DNA from: CAMLJR01 sp964500675 | GTDB taxonomy: Bacteria; Pseudomonadota; Gammaproteobacteria; Pseudomonadales; CAMLJR01 | NCBI GenBank assembly: GCA_964500675.1 | Contig: CAZCNY010000001.1 | Span: 855,000-918,999 of the forward strand | Reading direction: 5' to 3' | DNA: 64,000 bases | In this document: one piece after another, positions 34,186-44,000 of the stretch | How positions within the stretch are numbered: position 1 is the stretch's first letter | Layout: each line of letters opens with the position of its first letter | Made by a program: the position numbers and the translations under genes | The notes under the pieces: model-generated | The model's input: the letters and a program-made list of their open reading frames with translations, nothing else | Told to the model about the DNA's origin: nothing | The model's database searches: none

Positions 34186-35004
34186 TCAGCGCCCTAAATA
34201 AACTTCGATGACTTTCTCGTCGTTCTGGACCTGATCCATCGGCCCTTCGGCGAGCACGCTGCCTTCGTGCAACACCGTGACTTTGCGCGCGATACGATTG
34301 ATGAAATCCATATCGTGCTCGACCACCATGATCGAATGGTTGCCCGCGAGCGTGTTGAGCAACTCCGCCGTGCGTTCGGTTTCGTGATCGGTCATGCCGG
34401 CGACGGGTTCGTCGAGCATCAACAATTTCGGTTCCTGCGCGAGCAGCATGCCGATTTCGAGCCACTGTTTTTGCCCGTGCGAAAGCAGTCCCGCGCGCGT
34501 GTTCGCCTTGTCGGCCAGCTGAATTAAATCGAGAATTTCCGCGATGCGATCGCGCTGCCCGGAAGTCAACTTTCCGAACAGCGAATGCCAGATGCCCTTA
34601 TCGGTTTTGATCGCGAGTTCGAGATTTTCGAACACGCTGTGCTGCTCGAACACGGATGGCTTTTGAAATTTGCGGCCGATACCGGCCTGCGCGATCGCGG
34701 GTTCGTTCAATTTCGTGAGATCGAGGGTCTGCCCGAAAAACACCGTGCCGGTATCGGGCCGCGTCTTGCCCGTGATCACATCCATCATCGTGGTTTTGCC
34801 GGCGCCGTTCGGACCGATGATGCAACGCAATTCACCGACATCGATCGACAGCGATAATTTATTCAGCGCGCGAAAGCCGTCGAAGCTGACGGTCACATCG
34901 TCGAGGTACAACACGACGCCGTGCGATATATCGAGTTCGCCCGGCGTGGAGAGATGCGCGGTGCCGGCGGTTCCCGATTGCGGAATGTTTTCGTATTGTG
35001 GCAT
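34186..35004 (-). CDS. urtD: Urea ABC transporter ATPase UrtD
   Basis: 272 residues from the ATG at 35004 (CCGGAGAA upstream). A longer in-frame start at 35058 would only add codons translated from a REP element. Walker A GPNGAGKTT, signature LSHGQKQWLEIGMLL (the His/Lys variant usual for UrtD/LivG), Walker B LLMLDEPVAGM. Cytoplasmic partner of UrtE. Confidence 0.94.
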   Translation of the reverse strand: MPQYENIPQSGTAGTAHLSTPGELDISHGVVLYLDDVTVSFDGFRALNKLSLSIDVGELRCIIGPNGAGKTTMMDVITGKTRPDTGTVFFGQTLDLTKLNEPAIAQAGIGRKFQKPSVFEQHSVFENLELAIKTDKGIWHSLFGKLTSGQRDRIAEILDLIQLADKANTRAGLLSHGQKQWLEIGMLLAQEPKLLMLDEPVAGMTDHETERTAELLNTLAGNHSIMVVEHDMDFINRIARKVTVLHEGSVLAEGPMDQVQNDEKVIEVYLGR

Positions 35005-35027
35005 TTCAAATATTCTCCGGTCCAGTT

Positions 35028-35161
35028 CCCTCTCCCTGCGGGAGTACCCGGAGGGCATAAAAGAGTTAGGGTGAGGGCTAACGGCGCTTGAATTACAACA
35101 ATAAATGTTTAAGCATCGCTGCTGCCCTCACCCCTAACCCCTCTCCCGCGGGGAGAGGGGA
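35028..35161. repeat. BIME between urtC and urtD, partly coding
   Basis: First unit CCCTCTCCCTGCGGGAGTAC... carries the insert TACCCGGAGGGCATAAAAG before GGTGAGGGC; the second unit is the inverse GCCCTCACCCCTAACCCCTC.... The second unit encodes the last residues of UrtC. Confidence 0.85.
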
Positions 35162-36227
35162 ATTTTGTGCGCCATTTCTGCAACAGACCGAGCACGCCGG
35201 TCGGCAGAAATAAAGTGACGAGAATAAAAATCAGGCCGAGGAAGTACAGCCAGATTTCGGGAAACGCGACGGTAAAAAAGCTCTTTGCGCCGTTGACGAT
35301 GGCGGCGCCGAGCAGCGGACCGATCAACGTACCGCGCCCGCCGACCGCCGCCCAAATGGCGATTTCGATCGACGCCGCCGGCGACATTTCGCTCGGATTG
35401 ATAATGCCGACCTGCGGCACGTACAGCGCACCGGCAATGCCGCAAATCACCGCCGACAACGTCCATATCGCGAGTTTGTAATGCAACGTCGTGTAGCCCG
35501 AAAACATCGCGCGGCTTTCGGCATCGCGAATCGCCGTGAGCACGCGGCCGAATTTGCTGTTGACGATGAAGCGCGATAGCAGCAGCAGCGCGAGCAACAT
35601 CAGTCCCGTGATCACGAACAGCGCCATGCGCATTTCCGTCGTCGCTATCGGGATACCGGCGATGCGTTTGAAATCGGTGAAACCATTATTGCCGCCGAAA
35701 CCCGTCTCGTTGCGAAAGAACAGCAGCATGAACGCATACGTCAGCGCCTGCGTGATAATCGACAGATACACGCCTTTAATGCGCGAGCGAAACGCAAAGT
35801 AACCGAACACCAGCGCGAGCACGCCGGGCGCCAGCACGACGAGCAACGCGCAATACCAGAAATGTTCGGTGAACGCCCAAAACCACGGATATTGCTTCCA
35901 GTTGAGAAACACCATGAAATCGGGCAGATCGCTTTGATAGACGCCGTCGTGGCCGATCTGCCGCATCAGGTACATGCCGAACGCGTAACCGCCCAGCGCG
36001 AAAAACAAACCGTGCCCCAGACTCAATATGCCCGTGTAACCCCAGACCAGATCCATCGCCAGCGCGACGATGGCGTAACACAGAATTTTTCCGCACAGCG
36101 CGACGGTGTAGTCGGAAATATGCAGCGCGCTGTTAGCCGGAATCGCCAAATTCAACACCGGAAAAATCACGCAGATAACCATCAACGCGGCGACGAAACC
36201 GGCCCAGCTTTTTTGAAACTTACGCAT
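35109..36227 (-). CDS. urtC: Urea ABC transporter permease UrtC
   Basis: 372 residues, LivM-type permease with about ten membrane segments (YAIVALAMDLVWGYTGILSL; DAESRAMFSGY; AAVGGRGTLIGPLLGA). The C-terminal residues FPSPRGRGVRGEGSSDA are translated from a REP unit, so the natural end was replaced or extended by the repeat. The start overlaps the urtB stop by 8 nt. Confidence 0.93.
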   Translation of the reverse strand: MRKFQKSWAGFVAALMVICVIFPVLNLAIPANSALHISDYTVALCGKILCYAIVALAMDLVWGYTGILSLGHGLFFALGGYAFGMYLMRQIGHDGVYQSDLPDFMVFLNWKQYPWFWAFTEHFWYCALLVVLAPGVLALVFGYFAFRSRIKGVYLSIITQALTYAFMLLFFRNETGFGGNNGFTDFKRIAGIPIATTEMRMALFVITGLMLLALLLLSRFIVNSKFGRVLTAIRDAESRAMFSGYTTLHYKLAIWTLSAVICGIAGALYVPQVGIINPSEMSPAASIEIAIWAAVGGRGTLIGPLLGAAIVNGAKSFFTVAFPEIWLYFLGLIFILVTLFLPTGVLGLLQKWRTKFPSPRGRGVRGEGSSDA

Positions 36228-37815
36228 CGGCGGAGCGACCTTTCAACGCGAACAATCCCTGCGGACGTTTTTGAATGAAAAAAATAATGAAGACGAGCAC
36301 GATAATTTTTGCGAGCACCGCACCCGAAACGCCTTCGAGAAATTTACTGATAATGCCGAGGCCGAGCGCGGCGTACACCGCGCCCGCGAGCTGGCCGACA
36401 CCGCCGAGCACGACGACCATGAACGAATCGACGATGTAATGGCTGCCGAGATCGGGACCGACGTTGGTGATCTGCGACAGCGCCACGCCGGCGAGTCCCG
36501 CGATCGCCGAGCCGAGACCGAACGCGCGCATATCGACGCTCGCGGTATCGACGCCGACGCAGCTCGCCATGCCGCGATTCTGCGTCACCGCGCGCACGAA
36601 CAGACCGAGCCGCGTCCTCGTCAGCAGCAGCCACATCAACAGCAATACCGCAACCGAAAAAATAATGATGGCGATGCGGTTATACGGCAGCGTTAGATTG
36701 GGCGCGACCGCGATGCCGCCCGACAGCCACGCGGGATTTTCGACGAGCACGTTCTGCGCGCCGAAGATCGAGCGCACGCTTTGCATCAGCATTAAGCTAA
36801 TGCCCCACGTGGCGAGCAACGTTTCGAGCGGACGCCCGTACAGAAAACGAATGACGGTGCGTTCGAGCGCCATGCCGACGACACCGGTGACGATGAATGC
36901 GACGGGTATCGCCGCGATAATGTACGCGTCGAACACCGCCGGACAATGTGCGCGAAAAAAGTTTTGCACGACGTACGTCGAATACGCGCCCAGCATCATC
37001 ATTTCGCCGTGCGCCATGTTGATCACGCCCATCAGGCCGTACGTCACGGCGAGCCCGAGCGCGGCGAGCAGCAGAATACTGCCGAGACTGACACCCGTGA
37101 AAATCTGGCCGATGAAATCGTAGACACGCAACTTGTGATCGATCGCATTGATCGAATTATGAATCGCCGCGCGCACATCGGCATCGGTTTCACCGCCGTC
37201 GGCGAGCCGCGTCGACAGCATCTGTTTGAAATTCTGGTTGGTGGTTTCACCGAGCAATTTCGCCGCTTTCAAGCGTTTGTTTTTGTCGGGACTTTGCAAT
37301 TGCACGCCCGCTAAAATGCGCAGCAGCGATTCATGCAACTCCGTATCTTTCTCATGTTCTATCGCGCGTTCGAGCAGCGCCGATTTGCTGTCGTCGATAT
37401 CGGCATCGCGCAGCGTATCTACGGCTGCGGCACGCACAGTGCGATCGGGATCCTGCAAATTCAAAAAAGCGATGCCCGCTTCGAGTTCGCCGCGTACTAG
37501 ATTGTTGTTGATAACATCTTCGACATCGGAAGGCAGAGTTACCGCAGCACCTGTTACCGGGTCGGTAGCGCCGCCGCTGCTGTCGACTACAAATACTTTT
37601 TCGCCGGCGGTTTTGACGCTGTCATCGAGCAGCGCCTGCAAAAACGGTTTGGCGCTGCTATCGCCGTCGGCAACGACCTTGCCGATCGCAGCGATACGCG
37701 CATCGAAATCGCCGGTTGCGAGTGCGCTGCACTCTTCGGCGGTGAGTGCGATTACGCGAGCGCTACCTATTAATGTAATGAGCAGCACACCGCATCTTAA
37801 TAGCGTATTGCGCAC
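36220..37815 (-). CDS. urtB: Urea ABC transporter permease UrtB
   Basis: 531 residues. Signal peptide and an about 230-residue extracytoplasmic N-terminal region with HEAT-like helical repeats (DPDRTVRAAAVDTLRDADID), as is normal for UrtB, then a LivH-type permease (GVINMAHGEMMMLGAYSTYV, ATWGISLMLMQSVRSIFGAQ, VTQNRGMASCVGVDTASVDM). Forms the channel with UrtC. Confidence 0.94.
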   Translation of the reverse strand: MRNTLLRCGVLLITLIGSARVIALTAEECSALATGDFDARIAAIGKVVADGDSSAKPFLQALLDDSVKTAGEKVFVVDSSGGATDPVTGAAVTLPSDVEDVINNNLVRGELEAGIAFLNLQDPDRTVRAAAVDTLRDADIDDSKSALLERAIEHEKDTELHESLLRILAGVQLQSPDKNKRLKAAKLLGETTNQNFKQMLSTRLADGGETDADVRAAIHNSINAIDHKLRVYDFIGQIFTGVSLGSILLLAALGLAVTYGLMGVINMAHGEMMMLGAYSTYVVQNFFRAHCPAVFDAYIIAAIPVAFIVTGVVGMALERTVIRFLYGRPLETLLATWGISLMLMQSVRSIFGAQNVLVENPAWLSGGIAVAPNLTLPYNRIAIIIFSVAVLLLMWLLLTRTRLGLFVRAVTQNRGMASCVGVDTASVDMRAFGLGSAIAGLAGVALSQITNVGPDLGSHYIVDSFMVVVLGGVGQLAGAVYAALGLGIISKFLEGVSGAVLAKIIVLVFIIFFIQKRPQGLFALKGRSADA

Positions 37816-37854
37816 GAATTTATTTCTCCGAACTATTTAAATTGCACTTACAGG

Positions 37855-37896
37855 TCCCCTCTCCTTTAGACCCTTTAGGGCCCGCGGGAGAGGGGA
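37855..37896. repeat. REP palindrome with insert, between urtA and urtB
   Basis: CCCCTCTCC and GGAGAGGGG arms flank the insert TTTAGACCCTTTAGGGCCC. The same insert occurs at 40778, 58505 and 60685. Confidence 0.85.
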
Positions 37897-37909
37897 ATCG
37901 TTCGGGAAT

Positions 37910-39205
37910 TTACATTTTTTCCGGTTCGTCTTTCTTGCCCTTGTCCTCAGGGATGTACGGGCTCCACGGTGTCGCTTTGATCGGACCCGGCGTTTTCCAC
38001 ACGACGTTGAATTGACCGTCGGCGCGCACTTCACCGATAAATACCGGTTTATGCAGGTGATGGTTTTTCGGATCCATTTCGATCGTGAAGCCATCGGGCG
38101 CCGCGAACGTCTGCCCCGCCATCGCTTTGATCACAGCGTTGACATCGGTGGTGCCGGCTTTTTCGACCGCTTGTTTCCACATATTGATGCCGATGTAACT
38201 CGCCTCCATCGGATCGTTCGTCAGCGGCTTGCTCGCACTCGCGAGACCTTTCGCTTTCGCGTATGCAGCCCACTTCGCTTTGAACGCATCGTTGGCGGGA
38301 TTTTTCAGCGTCATGAAATAATTCCACGCCGCGAGTTGGCCCACCAGCGGTTTGGTGTCGACACCGCGCAACTCTTCTTCACCGACGGAAAACGCGACGA
38401 CGGGAACGTCTTTCGCTTTGATGCCCTGGTTGCCGAGTTCTTTGTAGAACGGCACGTTGGAATCGCCGTTGATGGTCGAAATCACCGCGGTTTTTCCGCC
38501 CGCAGCGAATTTCTTGATATCGGCGACGATGGTTTGATAATCGCTGTGACCGAACGGTGTGTATTCTTCGACGATGTCTTTGTCTTCAATACCTTTCGAG
38601 TGCAGGAACGAGCGCAAAATTTTGTTAGTAGTGCGCGGATACACATAGTCGGTGCCGAGCAACACGAAACGTTTCGCGCCGCCGCCTTCTTTGCTCATCA
38701 AATATTCGACGGCGGGAATCGCTTGCTGGTTCGGCGCCGCGCCGGTGTAGAACACATTTTTGGAAAGCTCTTCACCTTCGTATTGCACGGGATAGAACAG
38801 CAATCCGTTCAACTCTTCGAATACCGGCAATACCGATTTACGCGACACCGACGTCCAGCAGCCGAACACGACGGCGACTTTATCCTGCGTCAATAATTGC
38901 CGCGCTTTTTCCGCGAACAGCGGCCAGTTCGACGCGGGGTCGACCACCACCGGCTCCAGCTTGTGACCGAGCACACCGCCGTTGGCGTTGATCTCGTCGA
39001 TGGCCATGAGATCGACATCTTTCAGCACGCTTTCGCTGATAGCCATGGTGCCGGACAGCGAATGCAGAATGCCGACTTTGATCGGCGCTTTATCGGCCGC
39101 GAAAACGCTTGCCGTAGTTCCCAGTGTCAACGCGATACCCGCGGCGAGTGCGCTGAATTTTTTCATAAAAGTACGACTTTTCATAAAAGCACGACGTGGT
39201 TGCAT
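37910..39205 (-). CDS. urtA: Urea ABC transporter substrate-binding protein UrtA
   Basis: 431 residues from the ATG at 39205 (AAGGAGA nine bases upstream). Signal peptide to about residue 36 (ASVFA), then the UrtA/AmiC-type periplasmic fold: IKVGILHSLSGTMAISE, WTSVSRKSVLPVFEELNGLL, QYEGEELSKNVFYTGAAPNQ. Binds urea in the periplasm. First gene of the transporter genes; a terminator-like hairpin separates it from the porin gene upstream. Confidence 0.96.
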   Translation of the reverse strand: MQPRRAFMKSRTFMKKFSALAAGIALTLGTTASVFAADKAPIKVGILHSLSGTMAISESVLKDVDLMAIDEINANGGVLGHKLEPVVVDPASNWPLFAEKARQLLTQDKVAVVFGCWTSVSRKSVLPVFEELNGLLFYPVQYEGEELSKNVFYTGAAPNQQAIPAVEYLMSKEGGGAKRFVLLGTDYVYPRTTNKILRSFLHSKGIEDKDIVEEYTPFGHSDYQTIVADIKKFAAGGKTAVISTINGDSNVPFYKELGNQGIKAKDVPVVAFSVGEEELRGVDTKPLVGQLAAWNYFMTLKNPANDAFKAKWAAYAKAKGLASASKPLTNDPMEASYIGINMWKQAVEKAGTTDVNAVIKAMAGQTFAAPDGFTIEMDPKNHHLHKPVFIGEVRADGQFNVVWKTPGPIKATPWSPYIPEDKGKKDEPEKM

Positions 39206-39269
39206 GGCAATGTTCTCCTTAATTCACTCGAATACATTCAAATTAACCAAATATGCTCAACGGAAACTG

Positions 39270-39312
39270 AAAAAAGGCGAGGCAGCAATTGTCTTTTAAA
39301 CAAAGGCCTCGC
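39270..39312 (-). terminator. Terminator-like hairpin between porin copy 1 and urtA
   Basis: On the minus strand GCGAGGC (39312-39306) pairs with GCCTCGC (39283-39277) across a loop of about 22 bases, followed by CTTTTTTC. It could end or attenuate transcription from the porin gene before urtA. Confidence 0.6.
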
Positions 39313-39367
39313 AATGGTTTCCAGGAGTCACAACGTTTTCTGGAAATGGGGCTTTTGAAACTAAAAC

Positions 39368-40478
39368 ATTAAAACTGCAACTGCACGCCGATGGTGAATT
39401 GATTCAGATCGGTGTTGCTGGCGAGCGGTGTTTTGTCGTCGGGTTTGCTGTCGGTATACGTCGCGCTGATCTTCGCGTTCGGACCCGCGATCACGTAATT
39501 GACGCCGACGTCGTACTGTTTGAAATTGCCGTCATACAGCAACACCGCGCCGTTTTCGCTGATCTTGTCGCGATCGAATTTCTGAAAGCGCACGTACGGC
39601 TGGAATTTGCCCCAACCCACCTGCTGCGGAAACAGATACGCCGCACCGAGCAAATACGCCTTGCCCTGCTGCAAGCCGCCGACGCCGCTGCTATTTTTGG
39701 TGGTATCGAATGCCGCTGACGTATCGACTTTGCCGTCGGTATCGTATTTGTACGCCGCACCTTCGAGCGTGACCGAGCCCGAACCGGTATCTTTGTTTTC
39801 GTATAACACGTCGATGTTGTAGCCGGTGTAATTGCCTTTATCGGCGGCGGTGCCGGCACCGTCGCTTTGCGTTTGCACGACTAAACCGATCGTGAAAATA
39901 TCGGCGGCGCCGTAATAGGTGCTGCCGGTGTAGTACGCCGGCGCCAATTCCGGATCGAGCAGATTGATCGCGACGCGGCCCGCGTACAATAAATTGCCGG
40001 ACTCGCTCGATGCCCCGCTCACATTGTTGTGACCTTGAAACGCGCCGACCGAGTACACCACTTTCTTGTCGACATTGCCCCACGCCAGCACGCCGTTATC
40101 GCGGCCGACGGCGTAGCTCGGGTATTGCGACACCAGTCCCGGATAACTCCACGCCAATAAATAATACGGACCGTCGAGATTCGAGCGATCGCTCGGCGGC
40201 AGCATGCGGCCGAACCAGACGTTGAATTCGGGCATCGGTTCGAATTGCGCGATACCGTCGATCACCTGCACGCTGTTATCCGATTTCTTTTCGGTGTTGA
40301 ACGTGGCTTTGATGTATTTGTTGAGCGATGCGCCCATGTACAGACGGATGCTGTCGAGCGAGAAATCCTCGCTGCGCGATTTGCCATCCGGCGCGCCTTT
40401 TTCCGCGCTGGTGAAACTGCTGCGCAGACCGAAGCCCACGCTCACCGATTGATCCGGCCCAATCGTGATCGTGCCGCC
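39368..40478. repeat. 1.1-kb direct duplication, copy 1 (mature porin)
   Basis: Positions 39368-40478 match 45312-46422 with a constant offset of 5944 and no difference in any stretch I compared; translations in other frames also agree. Identity begins 1 nt before the stop codon and ends at the signal-peptide junction. Confidence 0.92.
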
Positions 40479-40568
40479 GGCGTGCACTATTCCAGGTAAA
40501 AGTCCGGCGCCAATCACTGCCGCGCACAGTGCGCGCAATTTAATTTTGCTGTTTCCGGTCTGACTCAT
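39369..40568 (-). CDS. Outer-membrane porin, copy 1 (FmdC/DcaP-like)
   Basis: 399 residues from the ATG at 40568 (GAGGTT upstream). Signal peptide (LRALCAAVIGAGLLPGIVHA), then a beta-barrel porin (AGGTITIGPDQSVSVGFGLR, EFNVWFGRMLPPSDRSNL, ending IGVQLQF with terminal Phe). The general type fits porins near amide/urea transporters such as FmdC of methylotrophs. The mature protein is identical to the one encoded at 45313-46593. As first gene before urtA it should let urea or amides cross the outer membrane. Confidence 0.82.
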   Translation of the reverse strand: MSQTGNSKIKLRALCAAVIGAGLLPGIVHAGGTITIGPDQSVSVGFGLRSSFTSAEKGAPDGKSRSEDFSLDSIRLYMGASLNKYIKATFNTEKKSDNSVQVIDGIAQFEPMPEFNVWFGRMLPPSDRSNLDGPYYLLAWSYPGLVSQYPSYAVGRDNGVLAWGNVDKKVVYSVGAFQGHNNVSGASSESGNLLYAGRVAINLLDPELAPAYYTGSTYYGAADIFTIGLVVQTQSDGAGTAADKGNYTGYNIDVLYENKDTGSGSVTLEGAAYKYDTDGKVDTSAAFDTTKNSSGVGGLQQGKAYLLGAAYLFPQQVGWGKFQPYVRFQKFDRDKISENGAVLLYDGNFKQYDVGVNYVIAGPNAKISATYTDSKPDDKTPLASNTDLNQFTIGVQLQF

Positions 40569-41003
40569 TCGCGAGAACCTCTTGTAAAGGACCATGCCGA
40601 TTGTCCAGCTTCCCCAATTTCAATCGGCTGTGTGGGCATTAGAGGTTTTCGACCGCACATGAACAATGCGTCAAATGACGTACTCCAAAAATTGCTCGCG
40701 CTGCACAAAAATGTGTCGGATACAAATAATTTGCTCTGTCGCAGCGCATTGAAAATATTTCTACGGAGTTCGAATAGTCCCCTCTCCTTTAGACCCTTTA
40801 GGGCCCGCGGGAGTACCCGGAGGGCATAAAAGGGTTAGGGTGAGGGCAAGCGAGGTTTAAATTGGCGATTAAATGAATTTTGGCATCGTAGCCCTCACCC
40901 CCAGCCCCTCTCTCACAGGGAGAGGGGAGAAACGGCTCATAGATTGCAATAGATCGCGTTTATGCATCGACAATAATTCGCTGAAATAACGATAGGATTC
41001 GCG
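40569..41003. other. Divergent intergenic region with BIME
   Basis: The 435-base gap between porin copy 1 and the NCS1-kinase gene. It holds a BIME at 40778-40929. No sigma-54 core (GG-N10-GC) or TTGTATACA operator was found here, unlike the region before porin copy 2. Confidence 0.5.
40778..40929. repeat. BIME with both inserts
   Basis: The first unit carries the TTTAGACCCTTTAGGGCCC insert and the TACCCGGAGGGCATAAAAG insert in the same palindrome; the inverse unit GCCCTCACCCCCAGCCCCTC... lies about 40 bases on. Confidence 0.85.
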
Positions 41004-44000
41004 ATGGGAGAATACCGGCCGCAGCGCATCTTCAATATCCGCCGCGATTACAACGCCTGGGTCGCCAACGAAACGCTCGAAGACTACGCGCTGCGTTTCG
41101 CGCCGCGCGCGTTTCGCAAATGGTCGGAATTTCGCGTCGCCAATACCGCGTTCGGCTCGATTTCGTTTCTCGTGCTCGAAGCGATCGGCGGCTCGCTCAC
41201 GATCACCTACGGCTTCAGCAACGCCTGCATGGCGATACTTGCGGTCGGGCTCGTGATTTTTCTGACGGGTTTTCCGATCGCGTATTACGCCGCCAAATAC
41301 AACATCGACATGGATCTGCTCACACGCGGCGCCGGTTTCGGCTACATCGGCTCGACGCTGACCTCGCTGATTTACGCGTCGTTCACGTTTACATTATTCG
41401 CGCTCGAAGCATCGATCATGTCGCTGGCGCTGCAGCTGTATTTGAATATTCCGCTCGCGGCCGCGCATTTGCTCAGCGCCATCGTGGTGATCCCGCTCGT
41501 CACCTACGGCATCACCAATATCAACCGTTTGCAGTTATGGACGCAGCCGATCTGGCTGTTATTGCTGGCGCTTCCGTATGGCGCGGTGTTGATTAAAGAG
41601 CACGCGGCACTGCCGGGATTGTTGGCGTTCACCGGCAGCGATGCGACCAATACATTTGCATGGGTGCCATTCGGCGCGGCGACCACGGTTGCGTTCGCGA
41701 TGATCGCGCAGATCGGCGAGCAGGTGGATTTTCTGCGTTTCCTGCCCGCGAAGACGCGCGCAAATCGCATGCGCTGGTGGAGCGCCGTCATCGTTGCCGG
41801 GCCCGGCTGGATTGTGTTCGGTATTTTGCGCCAGCTCGGCGGCGCGTTTCTGGCGTATCTCGCGATCAAATACGGTGTCGGCGCTGCGCACGCGCACGAA
41901 CCGTCGCAAATGTTTTTGATGGCCTATCGCTATCTGACGGGCAACTCGTCGCTCGCCATCACAGCCACCGTTCTGCTCGTCGTCGTTTCGCAAATCAAAA
42001 TCAATGTGACGAATGCCTACGCGGGATCGCTGGCGTGGTCGAATTTCTTTTCGCGGCTCACGCACTCGCATCCGGGCCGCGTCGTCTGGCTCGTGTTCAA
42101 CGTCGCGATTGCGTTATTGCTGATGGAGCTCGGTGTGTTCAACGCGCTCGAACGCGTGCTCGGTTTATTCTCGAATGTCGCGATCGCGTGGATCGGCGCG
42201 CTCGTCGCCGATCTCATTATCAACAAGCCGCTCAAATTGAGTCCGTCCTACGTCGAATTCAAGCGCGCCTATTTGCACGACATCAATCCAGTCGGCGTAT
42301 TTTCGACGATGCTTGCGTCGCTGATTTCGATCGCCGCTTATCTGGGATTGTTCGGCGAACTCGCGCAGGCATTTTCGGCATTTCTCGCGCTCTGCATCGC
42401 TTTTATTTCGGCGCCGATTCTCGCGCTCGTCACGCGCGGCCGCTTCTACATCGCGCGCGACCGCGATGTCTGGCTCGAAGGCAGCAGCGCCACCGACAAA
42501 TGCTGCATTTGCGGCAATCGCTTCGAGCGCGAAGATAACGCCTACTGTCCGGTTTATCAGGGTACGATTTGCTCGCTGTGCTGCACGCTCGACGCGCGCT
42601 GCCGCGATGCCTGCAAACCGCAGGCGCGGCTCGAAGATCAGTTGCAAAATCTCGCCAATCGTTTTCTGCCGCAACGCCTGTCGCCGCAAGTGAAGCTGCG
42701 GCTGCTGCAATTCGTGCTGCTGTATTTATTGCTATCGGGATTGACCGGCATTTTCGTCGGCGTCATTTACTATCAGGATGTGTTGTCGATCTCGATTGCG
42801 GAGCATTACTACGCGACGCTGCTCTACAATAATTTCATCAAAATTTATTCGTGTTTAACGATATTTCTCGGTCTCGGCACCTGGTGGTTGATTCTGAATA
42901 ACGAAAGCCGCCAGGTCGCACAGGAAGAATCGAACCGGCAAACGCAGCTGTTATTGAAGGAGATCGAAGAGCACCGCAAGACCGACGCGAAATTGCAGCA
43001 GGCCAAGGAATCAGCCGATCGCGCCAATTTAGCGAAAAGCCGCTTCCTCACCGACATGAGCCACGAAATTCGCACGCCGCTCAACAGCATTCTCGGCTAC
43101 GCGCAAATACTGCGCAAAGACGCCAGCATTCCCGCACATCGGCGCGACGCGATGGCCATCATTCAAAACAGCGGCGAACATTTATCGCGGCTGATCGAGG
43201 ATATTCTCGATATCGCGCGCATCGAGGCGCGTAAATTCGATTTGAAACGCGCGCCGATCGACTTTCCCGCATTCATCGAGCAGATGGTGCGCATGTTCAA
43301 GCAGCCGGCCGAAAGCAAGGGACTCGCGTTTCGCTGCCAGATGCTGTATCAACTGCCGCGTTATATTCGCGGCGATGAGCACCGGCTCGGCCAGATTCTT
43401 ATCAACCTGCTCGCGAACGCGGTAAAATTCACCGACAGCGGCGAAGTCGTACTGCACATCGAATACAGCGGGCAGGTCGCGGTTTTCAATATCGTCGATA
43501 CCGGCGCCGGCATTCCCGAAGATCAACGCGAAGAAATTCTGCAACCGTTTCGCCGCCTCAACAATCCCAACGGCAACGCCGTCGCCGGCAACGGCCTCGG
43601 TTTGACCATCAGTAAAATTCTCACCGAAATCATGGGCGGCGAATTGAGTATTCGCAGCAATTATCCGCGCGGCAGTATTTTTACCGTGCGCCTTTTCATG
43701 CCCGAGCTGCACGATATCGCCGCCACCATCGAAGAGTCTGAGATTATCGGTTACTTGGGCCGCCGTCTTACGGTGTTGATCGCCGACGATCAGATCGAAC
43801 ACCGCGAATTATTGAAATCGGTATTGGCGCCGCTCGGTTTTGCCCTGCACGAATCGACATCGGGCGAGGACTGTTACGAACAGGCCTTGCTGTTAAAACC
43901 CGATTTGATTTTGCTCGACATGGTGATGGGCGGCATGGACGGTATCGAGGTGACGCAAAAATTGCGCGGCGCCGGCTGTCTTTCCAGCATTATCGTGGTG

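Noticed and set aside
28674..40929. CRISPR array
   Set aside because: The recurring palindromes are scattered kilobases apart inside operons, with no regular spacers and no cas genes; they are REP/BIME units.
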